Assembly (NCBI GenBank): GCA_944351415.1
Contig: CALVPQ010000006.1
Coordinates: 1-61,544, forward strand
From: an uncultured Clostridia bacterium
GTDB taxonomy: Bacteria > Bacillota > Clostridia > Christensenellales > UBA1242
Reading direction: 5' to 3'
DNA: 61,544 nucleotides
The notes under the pieces were generated by a model. It was not told the origin of the DNA, ran no database searches, and saw only the letters and a list, made by a program, of their open reading frames with translations. Each line of letters begins with the position of its first letter. The stretch's first letter is position 1. Position numbers and translations under genes: made by a program. Positions 34,561 through 42,007 of the stretch are shown piece by piece.

Positions 34561-35997
34561 CTATGATTTTACAAGTTTTTCTTTAGTATTACTGTAGTAG
34601 ATATATCCTGCTCTATCACTAGGATTGCTTCGTAGGTTATCTTGAAAATAGGTAATTGCCTGATTAAAATTGCCGTTATTATAATTGATAATACCACGTT
34701 CAAAAATTCCCTTATTCCTAACAAATCTCTCCGCTTCGTTTTTAGGATATACATTTAAGTTTTCAAATAACATTATCTCTTGTTTAGCAAAGTTATTTAC
34801 AGAGCCTAAATAGCGATATGCAAGTTTATAATTAACAGGCAGATTATCCAAAACTGACTTTGTGAAAATTATTTTTGTATGCATAAATTCTGCAATCTTA
34901 TCAACTCTTTCTAGAATTTCAATTTCATCAGAAATAATAATAGGTTTTTTATTTTCTTCCATTCCCATAACTTTATAAGTAACACTAGAAGTAAAAATTG
35001 ATATTCTTTCTAATAGATTCTGCCCACCCTTACTCGTCCGATTTTTTATTTTTATAGTTCGTGAAATAATTAATGAGCACTCTATTGCATCTTCAGCCCT
35101 GGCAAATACTGCAACTAAACCATTTTCATTATACTTTTCTACATAACCTGAAAAACGTTTTACAAGCGGAGTTATATCTTTATAATATGATTTTATTAAA
35201 TCAAAATCAGCTTGCAAAGATTTATCACTTCCATTATAAGATAAATGAGCATATAGCAAGGTTACCTGTTTAGTTATGGATCTGCCAAGCTCAAGCTCTA
35301 CTATATTATTTCTACCTATAATTTTCACAAGTTGTTTTAAAGAATCCTTTCTTTTTAATTTTGATACTTTTAATGAGTTATCTTTTTCTTTATAATTATT
35401 ATTGATTTTATTAAGACCATGTTCAATTGTTTTAAATTGTCTGCCACCACCTATAGTCAAATTTTCTTCTTTAATCTTGCCATCTCCCAAGCGTGCAACA
35501 ACTTTTTCCACTCTATTTATAGGACGGCAAATTACAAAATAATTAAGTGATAATAAAGCTATGAAAATAAGAGTGATAAGTATTGCCCATAAAATTGTGT
35601 TATAGGCATTATCGGTTGATAAATTTAAAAGAGATTGCACGGATTTTGCAAAATCATTTTCTATGTTTGATAAATCAGCTATTAAGAAAATTATTGCCCC
35701 ATAAATAACTATAAGAGGAATACTTGAAAAAAATAATAATTGTTCAAACTTCAAATTAGATAAAAATTTTGTATATAAGATGCTACCTAAAATAACTGAA
35801 ATTGCAGTCAAACAAAGTGCTATAATGCCCTTTGTGTCAAAATCAAATACAAAACCATTATTGGTAGCTTTTATCCCTGACAGGATTGAACCACCAAGCA
35901 CTAAAGATGGAACTGTTACAAGCACAAATAATACAATAAGAAACTTTGTTGACTTTTTCATACTGATATTGTTTGCAAAGAGAAAAAATGTATTCAT
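34561..35997 (-). CDS. membrane sensor with HAMP, degenerate adenylate-cyclase and TPR regions
   Basis: A 478-residue protein with four hydrophobic segments (about 18-40, 58-76, 88-108, 134-156), then a HAMP-like linker (about 158-205, R-P-I-N-R-V-E-K-V-V). A class III nucleotide cyclase-like domain follows (about 243-420). A short TPR-like C-terminus has G-I-I-N-Y-N-N-G-N-F-N-Q-A-I-T-Y-F. The cyclase core lacks both metal-binding aspartates: the F-x-D-I strand reads L-Y-A-H-L and the G-D-G turn is E-N-G (291-293). It should therefore be a non-catalytic sensor. The start could be the internal MKKSTK ATG (35961); neither start has a clear ribosome binding site. Confidence 0.75.
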   Translation of the reverse strand: MNTFFLFANNISMKKSTKFLIVLFVLVTVPSLVLGGSILSGIKATNNGFVFDFDTKGIIALCLTAISVILGSILYTKFLSNLKFEQLLFFSSIPLIVIYGAIIFLIADLSNIENDFAKSVQSLLNLSTDNAYNTILWAILITLIFIALLSLNYFVICRPINRVEKVVARLGDGKIKEENLTIGGGRQFKTIEHGLNKINNNYKEKDNSLKVSKLKRKDSLKQLVKIIGRNNIVELELGRSITKQVTLLYAHLSYNGSDKSLQADFDLIKSYYKDITPLVKRFSGYVEKYNENGLVAVFARAEDAIECSLIISRTIKIKNRTSKGGQNLLERISIFTSSVTYKVMGMEENKKPIIISDEIEILERVDKIAEFMHTKIIFTKSVLDNLPVNYKLAYRYLGSVNNFAKQEIMLFENLNVYPKNEAERFVRNKGIFERGIINYNNGNFNQAITYFQDNLRSNPSDRAGYIYYSNTKEKLVKS

Positions 35998-36045
35998 ACT
36001 TGAATAAAATTTTAAATATTACACAAACAATAATAGGAGGATAAA

Positions 36046-36489
36046 ATGGACAATAAAGAAAAATTAACAGAATATATAAATGCAATCTATCAAAATATTA
36101 GAACTGCCGTTCAATCTATTGAAGATATTTTGCCTAAGGTAAAAGATGCAAATCTTCAAAAAGAGCTGGCAAGTGAAGAAGATAAATATCTTGCACTTGA
36201 AAAAGAATGTGAACTTCTTGCTAAGGCTGAAAAAATCGAAGGCATAAAAGATAATAACTGGTTTGAAAAGGCTAGATTGTGGAGCTCTATCAATATGTCT
36301 ACTATGACTGATAAGACAACTAGACATATTGCAGAACTAATGTTAATTGGCACATTTATGGGATATATAACCTGCATAAAAGACCAAGCAGACCATCAGG
36401 GACTATCAAATGAACTTGATGAAATATTGACAAATTTGAAAGAATTAGAACACAAAAATATAGATGCTCTTATTCCTTTTCTTGTTTAA
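36046..36489 (+). CDS. helical cytosolic protein of unknown function
   Basis: A 147-residue, almost wholly helical protein preceded by AGGAGG. It has a Q-N-I-R-T-A-V-Q-S-I-E-D-I-L-P-K-V helix, a K-D-N-N-W-F-E-K-A turn and M-T-D-K-T-T-R-H-I-A-E-L-M-L-I-G-T in the second half. I believe similar proteins occur in other clostridia, but I cannot name a family. The heptad pattern and Glu/His content suggest a four-helix bundle. Its 3' end overlaps the spoIVFB 3' end by 20 nt on the opposite strand. Confidence 0.75.
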   Translation: MDNKEKLTEYINAIYQNIRTAVQSIEDILPKVKDANLQKELASEEDKYLALEKECELLAKAEKIEGIKDNNWFEKARLWSSINMSTMTDKTTRHIAELMLIGTFMGYITCIKDQADHQGLSNELDEILTNLKELEHKNIDALIPFLV

Positions 36490-37342
36490 GAATTTTCTCA
36501 AGTGAAGTATTGACAGGATACTTTAGGCTAAGTTTTTTAACTTGACCTTCATCTAAAAAAATCACCTTATCACCTTTTAATGTCACCACAAAAATAGTCA
36601 TTTTATTTATTTCAATATGTCGTAATAATTTCAAAATTGTTGTATTGCAATCTACTGTTAAAAATATAGGCTTAGAAAAGTTTTTATTTTGCTTTTTAAA
36701 AAGTGCTATTGGTTGATATTTAGATTCATATTTGCTATCTATTATTCCCATAATTAAAAAACAACCAAAAAGGCATAAGCTTGGATTAAAATCTATAAAG
36801 CATGAAATGAAAAATAAAAGTAACATTATAAAAGAAAAAATAAAATTAAAAATACTAGTCAGTTTTACTGCCCTTTCCCTTGAAATATAATTTTGAAGTA
36901 AACCAACCATAATTCTTCCACCATCAAGTGGATAACATGGAAGTAAATTAAAAAGACCTAGCATAGTAGATTGCATAACGAAGGAATGAGAATAATTATA
37001 TATATCTGGAGCAATCCACCATAGTGAAACAATAACTAAGCTTAAACATAAATTGACAGCTGGACCTGCTAAAGCAATTAAAACTTCATCTTTGCTATCA
37101 AAAGCTCTTTCCTTGTAATTTAAACTCACACCATAAGGTGCAATAAAGAAACTATCCAATTTATACCCTAATTTTTTAGCCACAATATAATGACCAAATT
37201 CATGAGTTAAAATAACGATTGCAAATATAAAAAAAGCAGATATGTTTTTTGTTAAAACAAACCATAGAAAAAATAAAACAAACGTTGGGTGAATAGGCAC
37301 TTTTTTTAGGCTCTGTTTTGTTTTTAAAAACCAAGAGCCCAC
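36470..37342 (-). CDS. spoIVFB: SpoIVFB-type intramembrane metalloprotease
   Basis: Site-2 protease family enzyme. In Bacillus, SpoIVFB cleaves pro-sigma-K in the outer forespore membrane. The 290 residues have about six hydrophobic segments. The zinc site is HEFGH (47-51, in a membrane helix), and the third ligand is in N-L-L-P-C-Y-P-L-D-G-G-R-I (Asn132 to Asp140). The C-terminal ~75 residues form a divergent CBS-like region. It starts at GTG (37342) with a weak AGGTG upstream. Its substrate pro-sigma-K is encoded at 14998-15735. A 48-codon ORF overlaps its start. Confidence 0.92.
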   Translation of the reverse strand: MGSWFLKTKQSLKKVPIHPTFVLFFLWFVLTKNISAFFIFAIVILTHEFGHYIVAKKLGYKLDSFFIAPYGVSLNYKERAFDSKDEVLIALAGPAVNLCLSLVIVSLWWIAPDIYNYSHSFVMQSTMLGLFNLLPCYPLDGGRIMVGLLQNYISRERAVKLTSIFNFIFSFIMLLLFFISCFIDFNPSLCLFGCFLIMGIIDSKYESKYQPIALFKKQNKNFSKPIFLTVDCNTTILKLLRHIEINKMTIFVVTLKGDKVIFLDEGQVKKLSLKYPVNTSLEKILKQEKE

Positions 37343-37470
37343 AATACACCTAAAATAATTTCACATATAAATAAAGTTAAGAATAAAAGTTTAAGAACTT
37401 TAGCTTTATTAAATCTAAACTTAACTTTCGTGTAATTATACCTTTCACCATAACTTTTTAAACTTCTCAT
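37324..37470 (-). CDS. 48-residue single-pass membrane peptide overlapping spoIVFB
   Basis: An ORF of 48 codons in another frame of the minus strand ends 19 nt inside spoIVFB. The peptide is basic at first (MRSLKSYGERYNYTKVKFRFNK) and then has one membrane-length hydrophobic segment (residues ~27-48, ending L-W-A-L-G-F). There is no Shine-Dalgarno, but CATAAATT about 13 nt upstream of the ATG resembles a sigma-E or sigma-K -10 element. I do not recognise the sequence. The overlap suggests translational coupling to spoIVFB, as for a regulatory partner such as SpoIVFA or BofA, but that is inference. Confidence 0.45.
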   Translation of the reverse strand: MRSLKSYGERYNYTKVKFRFNKAKVLKLLFLTLFICEIILGVLWALGF

Positions 37471-37511
37471 GTTTTAATTTATGTTTGTTTCTATCTAATA
37501 ATTCTTAATTT

Positions 37512-37539
37512 AAAAAACACAGGTTAAACCTGTGTTTTT
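37512..37539. terminator. terminator between scpB and spoIVFB
   Basis: AAAAACACAGGTTAAACCTGTGTTTTTG hairpin (10-bp stem) with T-rich ends on both strands. It separates the scpA-scpB transcript from the spoIVFB region. Confidence 0.85.
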
Positions 37540-37550
37540 GTTTTTTAATT

Positions 37551-37609
37551 TACTATATTTGGTATTATTTATGTTAAACATAATACCAAATATTGTATTT
37601 CTATATAGC
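37551..37609 (+). repeat. dispersed palindromic repeat, copy 3 (most complete)
   Basis: Contains a perfect 13-bp inverted repeat, 37556-37568 with 37580-37592, around an 11-nt spacer. Flanks are TACTAT and TTGTATTTCTATATAGC. The last nine bases enter the scpB 3' end. It matches copy 2 (31126) at 22 of 23 leading bases and copy 1 (23393, other strand) at 37 of 51. Confidence 0.6.
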
Positions 37610-38341
37610 ATTACTTTCAGAATCTTGACCACTAGAAAGATTCTCCAATTTCTCTTTAATAGCTTTTTTCTCGTTTTCCAAATTTTCATCAGCTTCTATC
37701 AATTCAAAATTTTCACCTTTTAAGTAATCAGGTAACTCTTCATTAAATTCAAGGTCATCTACATTTCTAAATAAGCTATCTTCTTTCTCTTCGTCCTCTT
37801 GACGAATTGTTTTGATTCTATTTAAAAGTTCTTCATAATCAGGAAGGTCTGTTATGTCTTTTATATCAAAACGTTTTAAAAAGTTTTCTGTTGTTCCAAA
37901 AAGAAGAGGTTTCCCAACAGCATCTTTACGACCTACAACCTCTATCATATTTTGGTCTATAAGGATTTGAACTGCATAATCAGAGTTAACTCCCCTTATA
38001 TCTTCAATATCAAGTTTTGTTATTGGTTGTTTATATGCAATAATTGCGAGGGTTTCAAGTGCTGCCCTAGTTAAAGATTTTTCTCTTATTGGATTTAAAA
38101 CCTCAGATATGTAATTTGCATAACTTGGATTTGTTGCAAGCTGAAGCTTTTCTTTGTATTCAATTAAATGTATACCATTATCTCCACTAAGTTCTTCTTT
38201 TAACTCTGTTATGGCTTTGTCTAGCATCTTTTTGCTTATATCAAGTTTTTCGGCAATGAAAGATTTATCAATTCCATCACCTGCAACAAACAATATTGCT
38301 TTCAATATCTCGTTTAAATTTTTATCATCTAATATATTCAT
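37601..38341 (-). CDS. scpB: segregation and condensation protein B
   Basis: The kleisin-interacting winged-helix subunit of the SMC complex. The 246 residues have two winged-helix domains (about 8-80 and 95-175) with the signature L-E-T-L-A-I-I-A-Y-K-Q-P-I-T-K, then D-I-E-D-I-R-G-V-N-S-D and R-K-D-A-V-G-K-P-L-L-F-G-T-T. An acidic, Lys/Glu-rich tail (about 185-246) is longer than in the Bacillus protein. It overlaps scpA by 4 nt. Confidence 0.96.
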   Translation of the reverse strand: MNILDDKNLNEILKAILFVAGDGIDKSFIAEKLDISKKMLDKAITELKEELSGDNGIHLIEYKEKLQLATNPSYANYISEVLNPIREKSLTRAALETLAIIAYKQPITKLDIEDIRGVNSDYAVQILIDQNMIEVVGRKDAVGKPLLFGTTENFLKRFDIKDITDLPDYEELLNRIKTIRQEDEEKEDSLFRNVDDLEFNEELPDYLKGENFELIEADENLENEKKAIKEKLENLSSGQDSESNAI

Positions 38342-39150
38342 GATTGAACCTCATTTGAAATTATATTTATTTGTTGGAATATTCCCATCTGTTCTACTCT
38401 TACAGATTGTAATTTTAAAAGTTCAAGAAGAGCTAGAAATACATTTATCATTTCACTTTTTGTCATATCAAAAGTGAATAACTCTTCAAAAGGAAATCTG
38501 CGATGTTCCCTTGCATAACTTCTAATTGAAACTATTTTTTCTGCTACTGTAAATCTATCTTTAACAACCTTTTTAGGTTCTTCCTTTTCCTTGCCACGAG
38601 CCATCTGCTTTGCAAGCATATTTGCAAAAGCATCAAGTAGTTTATCAAGAACCATATCCTTAATAATAATTTTAACTTTTTCAGTTTCCTTGCCTGGTGC
38701 ACGATAAAGTTTATTTATATCTTCAATTTCTCTTAGCTTAGCACCCGTTTGCTTAAATAATTCATACTCTTTAAGACGCTGTAGAAGTAAAGTTTCGCTG
38801 TCTTCTTCGTGTGGCACATCTTCTGTCTCAACAGGCAATAGATGCTTTGATTTTATTTCAATAAGGGTTGCTGCAACTGTGATAAATTCACTTGCTCTAT
38901 CCATATCAATAGTATCAATATCCTGCATATATTCAAGATATTGTTCTGTGATGTCTGCAAGTTTTATGGTCATAATGTCTAATTTTGAGTCTTTGATTAA
39001 ATGAAGAAGCAAATCAAGTGGACCTTCAAAGTTATCTAATTTAAAGCGGTATTTATTGTCAACAAAAGATAATTGTTCAGTTTCAGAAACAATTTGTTCA
39101 TTTTGATTTTCTTGCACGTTTTCAATAATTTCCTCTTGCGAAAAGGACAT
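38338..39150 (-). CDS. scpA: segregation and condensation protein A
   Basis: The kleisin of the bacterial condensin, which links the SMC heads. The 270 residues have the family start F-E-G-P-L-D-L-L-L-H-L-I-K (about 39-51) after an acidic N-terminal extension of ~30 residues. E-Y-M-Q-D, then F-I-T-V-A-A-T-L-I-E-I-K-S-K-x-L-L-P and a C-terminal winged-helix segment with F-L-A-L-L-E-L-L-K-L follow. It is translated first, with scpB overlapping by 4 nt. SMC is encoded 18 kb away at 17663-21247. Confidence 0.96.
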   Translation of the reverse strand: MSFSQEEIIENVQENQNEQIVSETEQLSFVDNKYRFKLDNFEGPLDLLLHLIKDSKLDIMTIKLADITEQYLEYMQDIDTIDMDRASEFITVAATLIEIKSKHLLPVETEDVPHEEDSETLLLQRLKEYELFKQTGAKLREIEDINKLYRAPGKETEKVKIIIKDMVLDKLLDAFANMLAKQMARGKEKEEPKKVVKDRFTVAEKIVSIRSYAREHRRFPFEELFTFDMTKSEMINVFLALLELLKLQSVRVEQMGIFQQINIISNEVQS

Positions 39151-39366
39151 TCTTCCCCCTTTGAATATAAAATAAACATTTCACTTATAAATGCTTCATA
39201 TTAATTATATTAAATAATCTAGTAAAAATCAAGTAAAAAATTATTTTTATAAAACCAATTGTTTTGTTATGTAGATAATTATATAAAATAGATAATTATA
39301 AATATGAATAAAAAATAATGTTATAAAATTTATTATTATTCATGACAAACGCTTATACAATAAAAA

Positions 39367-39387
39367 AAGTAGGCTTATAGCCTACTT
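39367..39387 (-). terminator. dacF terminator
   Basis: AAGTAGGCT/AGCCTACTT 9-bp stem followed by seven T on the minus strand. It lies in the 389-nt gap between dacF and scpA; the rest of that gap is A+T-rich and empty. Confidence 0.85.
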
Positions 39388-39539
39388 GCAAAATTCAAAT
39401 GACTAATGTTTTTTAAAAACCTAACTTGCTTAAAAAAATTGATAACAACTAAGATTTAACTTATCTTAAATAGCATAACTATTCAAAAATATTAAGGTCA
39501 AAAAATTTATAAAAATATAAGAAAATTTTTAATTTTAAT

Positions 39540-40691
39540 TTACCAAGCATTTACAATTTTATCAAAACAGTCTTTAAGTGAAAGTTCAGCAATATCATTT
39601 TTAATAATTAAGTCTATTTCTTCTAACACATTTCCATTTTTTGAAATAATTGCTTTACCTATCACGTCGCCATTTTTTGTTGGGGCATTTACTTTCTCTG
39701 GATTTTCAAAAGTTACTTCATAATCATGTTGGTCACCCTTTTTTACTACAACTGCAAAATTGTCTTTGGCAAATATATCTACATTATCACACTTACCCTT
39801 ATTAACCTTTAGGTTCATAACAGGTGTAAGGCTATCTAATATTGTTTTAGATTCAAAATTCGCAAAACCATAGTTAAATAATTTTGTGCATTCATTGAAT
39901 CTTGTTTGACTATTACTTGCACCGATAACAACAGAGATAAGCCGCATATTATTCCTTTTTGCTGATGCAGATAAACAACACCCTGCTTCATTTGTTGAAC
40001 CAGTTTTCCCACTGTCACACCCTTCATAATATCTTATAAGTCTGTTTGTGTTAACAAGTTCTGTTTTTCTACCCGATGGGTGGATTAATTCGTCAAGCCA
40101 AATAGTGCTATACTTATGATATAAATCATGTTCTGCAACTTCTTTTAAAACTATGGCACAATCCTGTGCACAAGAGTATTGTTCAGGAGCTGGAAGCCCT
40201 GTGCAATTAACATAATATGTATCATTCATTCCAAGTTCTTTTGCTCTTTCATTCATTTTTGATACAAAGGTCTTTTCACTTCCACTTATATGCTCTGCAA
40301 GAGCAACAGATGCATCATTTGCAGAAGCCATAACAACACTCTTTAATAAATCACCTGCAGTATATTGAACATAAGGGTCTATAAATACTTGACTACCACC
40401 CATACTAGATGCATTTTCAGTTGTAGTTATAAGAGTTTCTTCAGTTAAATTCCCCTTATCAAATTCATCAAGTGTGAGTAAGATTGTCATCATTTTAACC
40501 ATGCTGGCAATAGGAAGATGCTCTTTAGGATTATGTCCGTAGAGCATTGTTCCTGATGCATAATCCACAAGGCAGGCACTTTTACAAGTTAAGTCAATCT
40601 CACTTTCAGCAAGTGTAGACGGAAAAGTAGAAACACAAAATGTTGTAGCTAGAATACATAATAAAATACTAAATATGAAAAATCTTTTCAT
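39540..40691 (-). CDS. dacF: DacF-type D-alanyl-D-alanine carboxypeptidase
   Basis: Low-molecular-weight penicillin-binding protein that trims peptidoglycan side chains outside the membrane. I start it at 40691 (MKRFF), because AAAAGGAG precedes this ATG; an in-frame ATG at 40724 has no site. The 383 residues have a signal peptide (about 1-26) and S-M-V-K (SxxK, after the I-A-S junction). S-A-N-D (SxN) and D-S-G-K-T-G-S-T (KTG) follow, then a C-terminal beta domain. In Bacillus, dacF lies next to the spoIIA operon; here its neighbours are spoIIM and scpA. Confidence 0.9.
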   Translation of the reverse strand: MKRFFIFSILLCILATTFCVSTFPSTLAESEIDLTCKSACLVDYASGTMLYGHNPKEHLPIASMVKMMTILLTLDEFDKGNLTEETLITTTENASSMGGSQVFIDPYVQYTAGDLLKSVVMASANDASVALAEHISGSEKTFVSKMNERAKELGMNDTYYVNCTGLPAPEQYSCAQDCAIVLKEVAEHDLYHKYSTIWLDELIHPSGRKTELVNTNRLIRYYEGCDSGKTGSTNEAGCCLSASAKRNNMRLISVVIGASNSQTRFNECTKLFNYGFANFESKTILDSLTPVMNLKVNKGKCDNVDIFAKDNFAVVVKKGDQHDYEVTFENPEKVNAPTKNGDVIGKAIISKNGNVLEEIDLIIKNDIAELSLKDCFDKIVNAW

Positions 40692-40810
40692 AAAACTTTC
40701 TCCTTTTAAAAATAGTTTTATCAAAAAAATCTTTTTTATTCAGTTTTTAATATGTTTATTAAATAACTTGTTAAGGACAAATTGGTTTTTATCAATAGTA
40801 AGGAAATGAA

Positions 40811-41434
40811 CTAAATTACAAGTATTATCTTTGCACTAAATAATGTTAGTAATATTGACTCCACTAAACAAACAAGTAATAATAAGATTAAAGTTACTAG
40901 TATTATTTTTGTTTTTTGTTTAGGTATTCGACACCCACCAAAAGCCCTGTAATCACAAAAAGTTTTTGACATCATAATGAAAAATATCCCAAGGATAGCA
41001 AGGGTTATAAGCTGACAAGGAAAAGCCACTATCACTGAAACAATCACACCTGAAAATCCATAGAAGATAATCATTAAGCATAGGTTTAGCCCAAGCAAAT
41101 ATGCCCTGTAGCCTAAAAAGATAAGTCCAATAACAAAGGTATATTTATTATAAGAACTTCCAAGTAGTATTAAAAATACTAGTAACATAGATAAAAGTCG
41201 TGTAAAGAAAGTGGAGGTGCTTATATCATTTGAAGACAAATTCACTACCCCATAATTGTTTTGAATGTTGTAGCTATCAGAAGTTCTTATAGCGACAATA
41301 ATACCTGTGATTAAAGCTATTATCGATATAACTATAAGCAATATTGTTTTTATTTTACATTCTTTTATTGACTCAAGAATAAAACTATAACCATCTTTTA
41401 AAATATGGTTTCTATTTTTTTGTTTCATACTCAA
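40811..41434 (-). CDS. spoIIM: stage II sporulation protein M
   Basis: Membrane protein of the SpoIIDMP machine that degrades septal peptidoglycan at engulfment. The 207 residues have about five hydrophobic segments and match the family in the first helix, S-I-K-E-C-K-I-K-T-I-L-L-I-V-I-S, then G-Y-R-A-Y-L-L-G-L-N. It runs in the same direction as dacF and lies 119 nt upstream of it. spoIID and spoIIP are not in the window. Confidence 0.85.
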   Translation of the reverse strand: MSMKQKNRNHILKDGYSFILESIKECKIKTILLIVISIIALITGIIVAIRTSDSYNIQNNYGVVNLSSNDISTSTFFTRLLSMLLVFLILLGSSYNKYTFVIGLIFLGYRAYLLGLNLCLMIIFYGFSGVIVSVIVAFPCQLITLAILGIFFIMMSKTFCDYRAFGGCRIPKQKTKIILVTLILLLLVCLVESILLTLFSAKIILVI

Positions 41435-41501
41435 TTGTATGAATATTTTGTCGAAAAAAGAACAAATTTGTGATAAAGATAGTGCTGTTTAATTTATAAA
41501 A

Positions 41502-41963
41502 TTAATGAAATAACTCTTGAGTTTTTTCGCTTAAGATGGTTAAATCAGTAATCTTGTCTTGAAATTTTTCTTTGAACTGAAGAAAAGCATCTAATTTTTC
41601 ACCTGTTATCCAAAAACAAATATTTGTTTTATAGTTGTTTAATATGCTTTTATCATAAGGCTGAGCTAAGATATATATAAAATTCCTTGGAAGTGTTCTT
41701 ACTTCAACCACATCTTCCCATTTTATACTATTTATAACTTCTTTGCCATAGACCTTACTTACTTTTGTTTCTGAAAACTCTATTTTGGCAAAAAATAATT
41801 TACGCCAAATTATGCACGGAATTGCAAAGAGTAAAGATAAGATAAAACAGAAAAGTGCTGGCAACCACTCTTCTAAAAATAACAATATAACACTTGCAAT
41901 TATAGGAAAAGCAATTAGCAGATAAAAAGACCAAACATCAAAACAATAGAATCTATTTTTCAT
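41502..41963 (-). CDS. two-helix membrane protein with a PH-like C-terminal domain
   Basis: I use the ATG at 41963 (MKNRFYCFDV), with GGCGGTG upstream. An in-frame ATG at 42011 overlaps the stop of the PLP gene (ATGA) but has no ribosome site. The 153 residues have two adjacent membrane helices (about 10-27 and 32-52). A soluble part with K-I-E-F-S-E-T-K-V and a W-E-D-V-V-E-V-R-T strand pattern follows, as in bacterial PH-like membrane proteins. The function is unknown. It is cotranscribed with the YnbB-type gene. Confidence 0.7.
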   Translation of the reverse strand: MKNRFYCFDVWSFYLLIAFPIIASVILLFLEEWLPALFCFILSLLFAIPCIIWRKLFFAKIEFSETKVSKVYGKEVINSIKWEDVVEVRTLPRNFIYILAQPYDKSILNNYKTNICFWITGEKLDAFLQFKEKFQDKITDLTILSEKTQELFH

Positions 41964-42007
41964 AAAACACCGCCAACTTTTTACTACAAAAACGAATTTT
42001 ATAGTCA

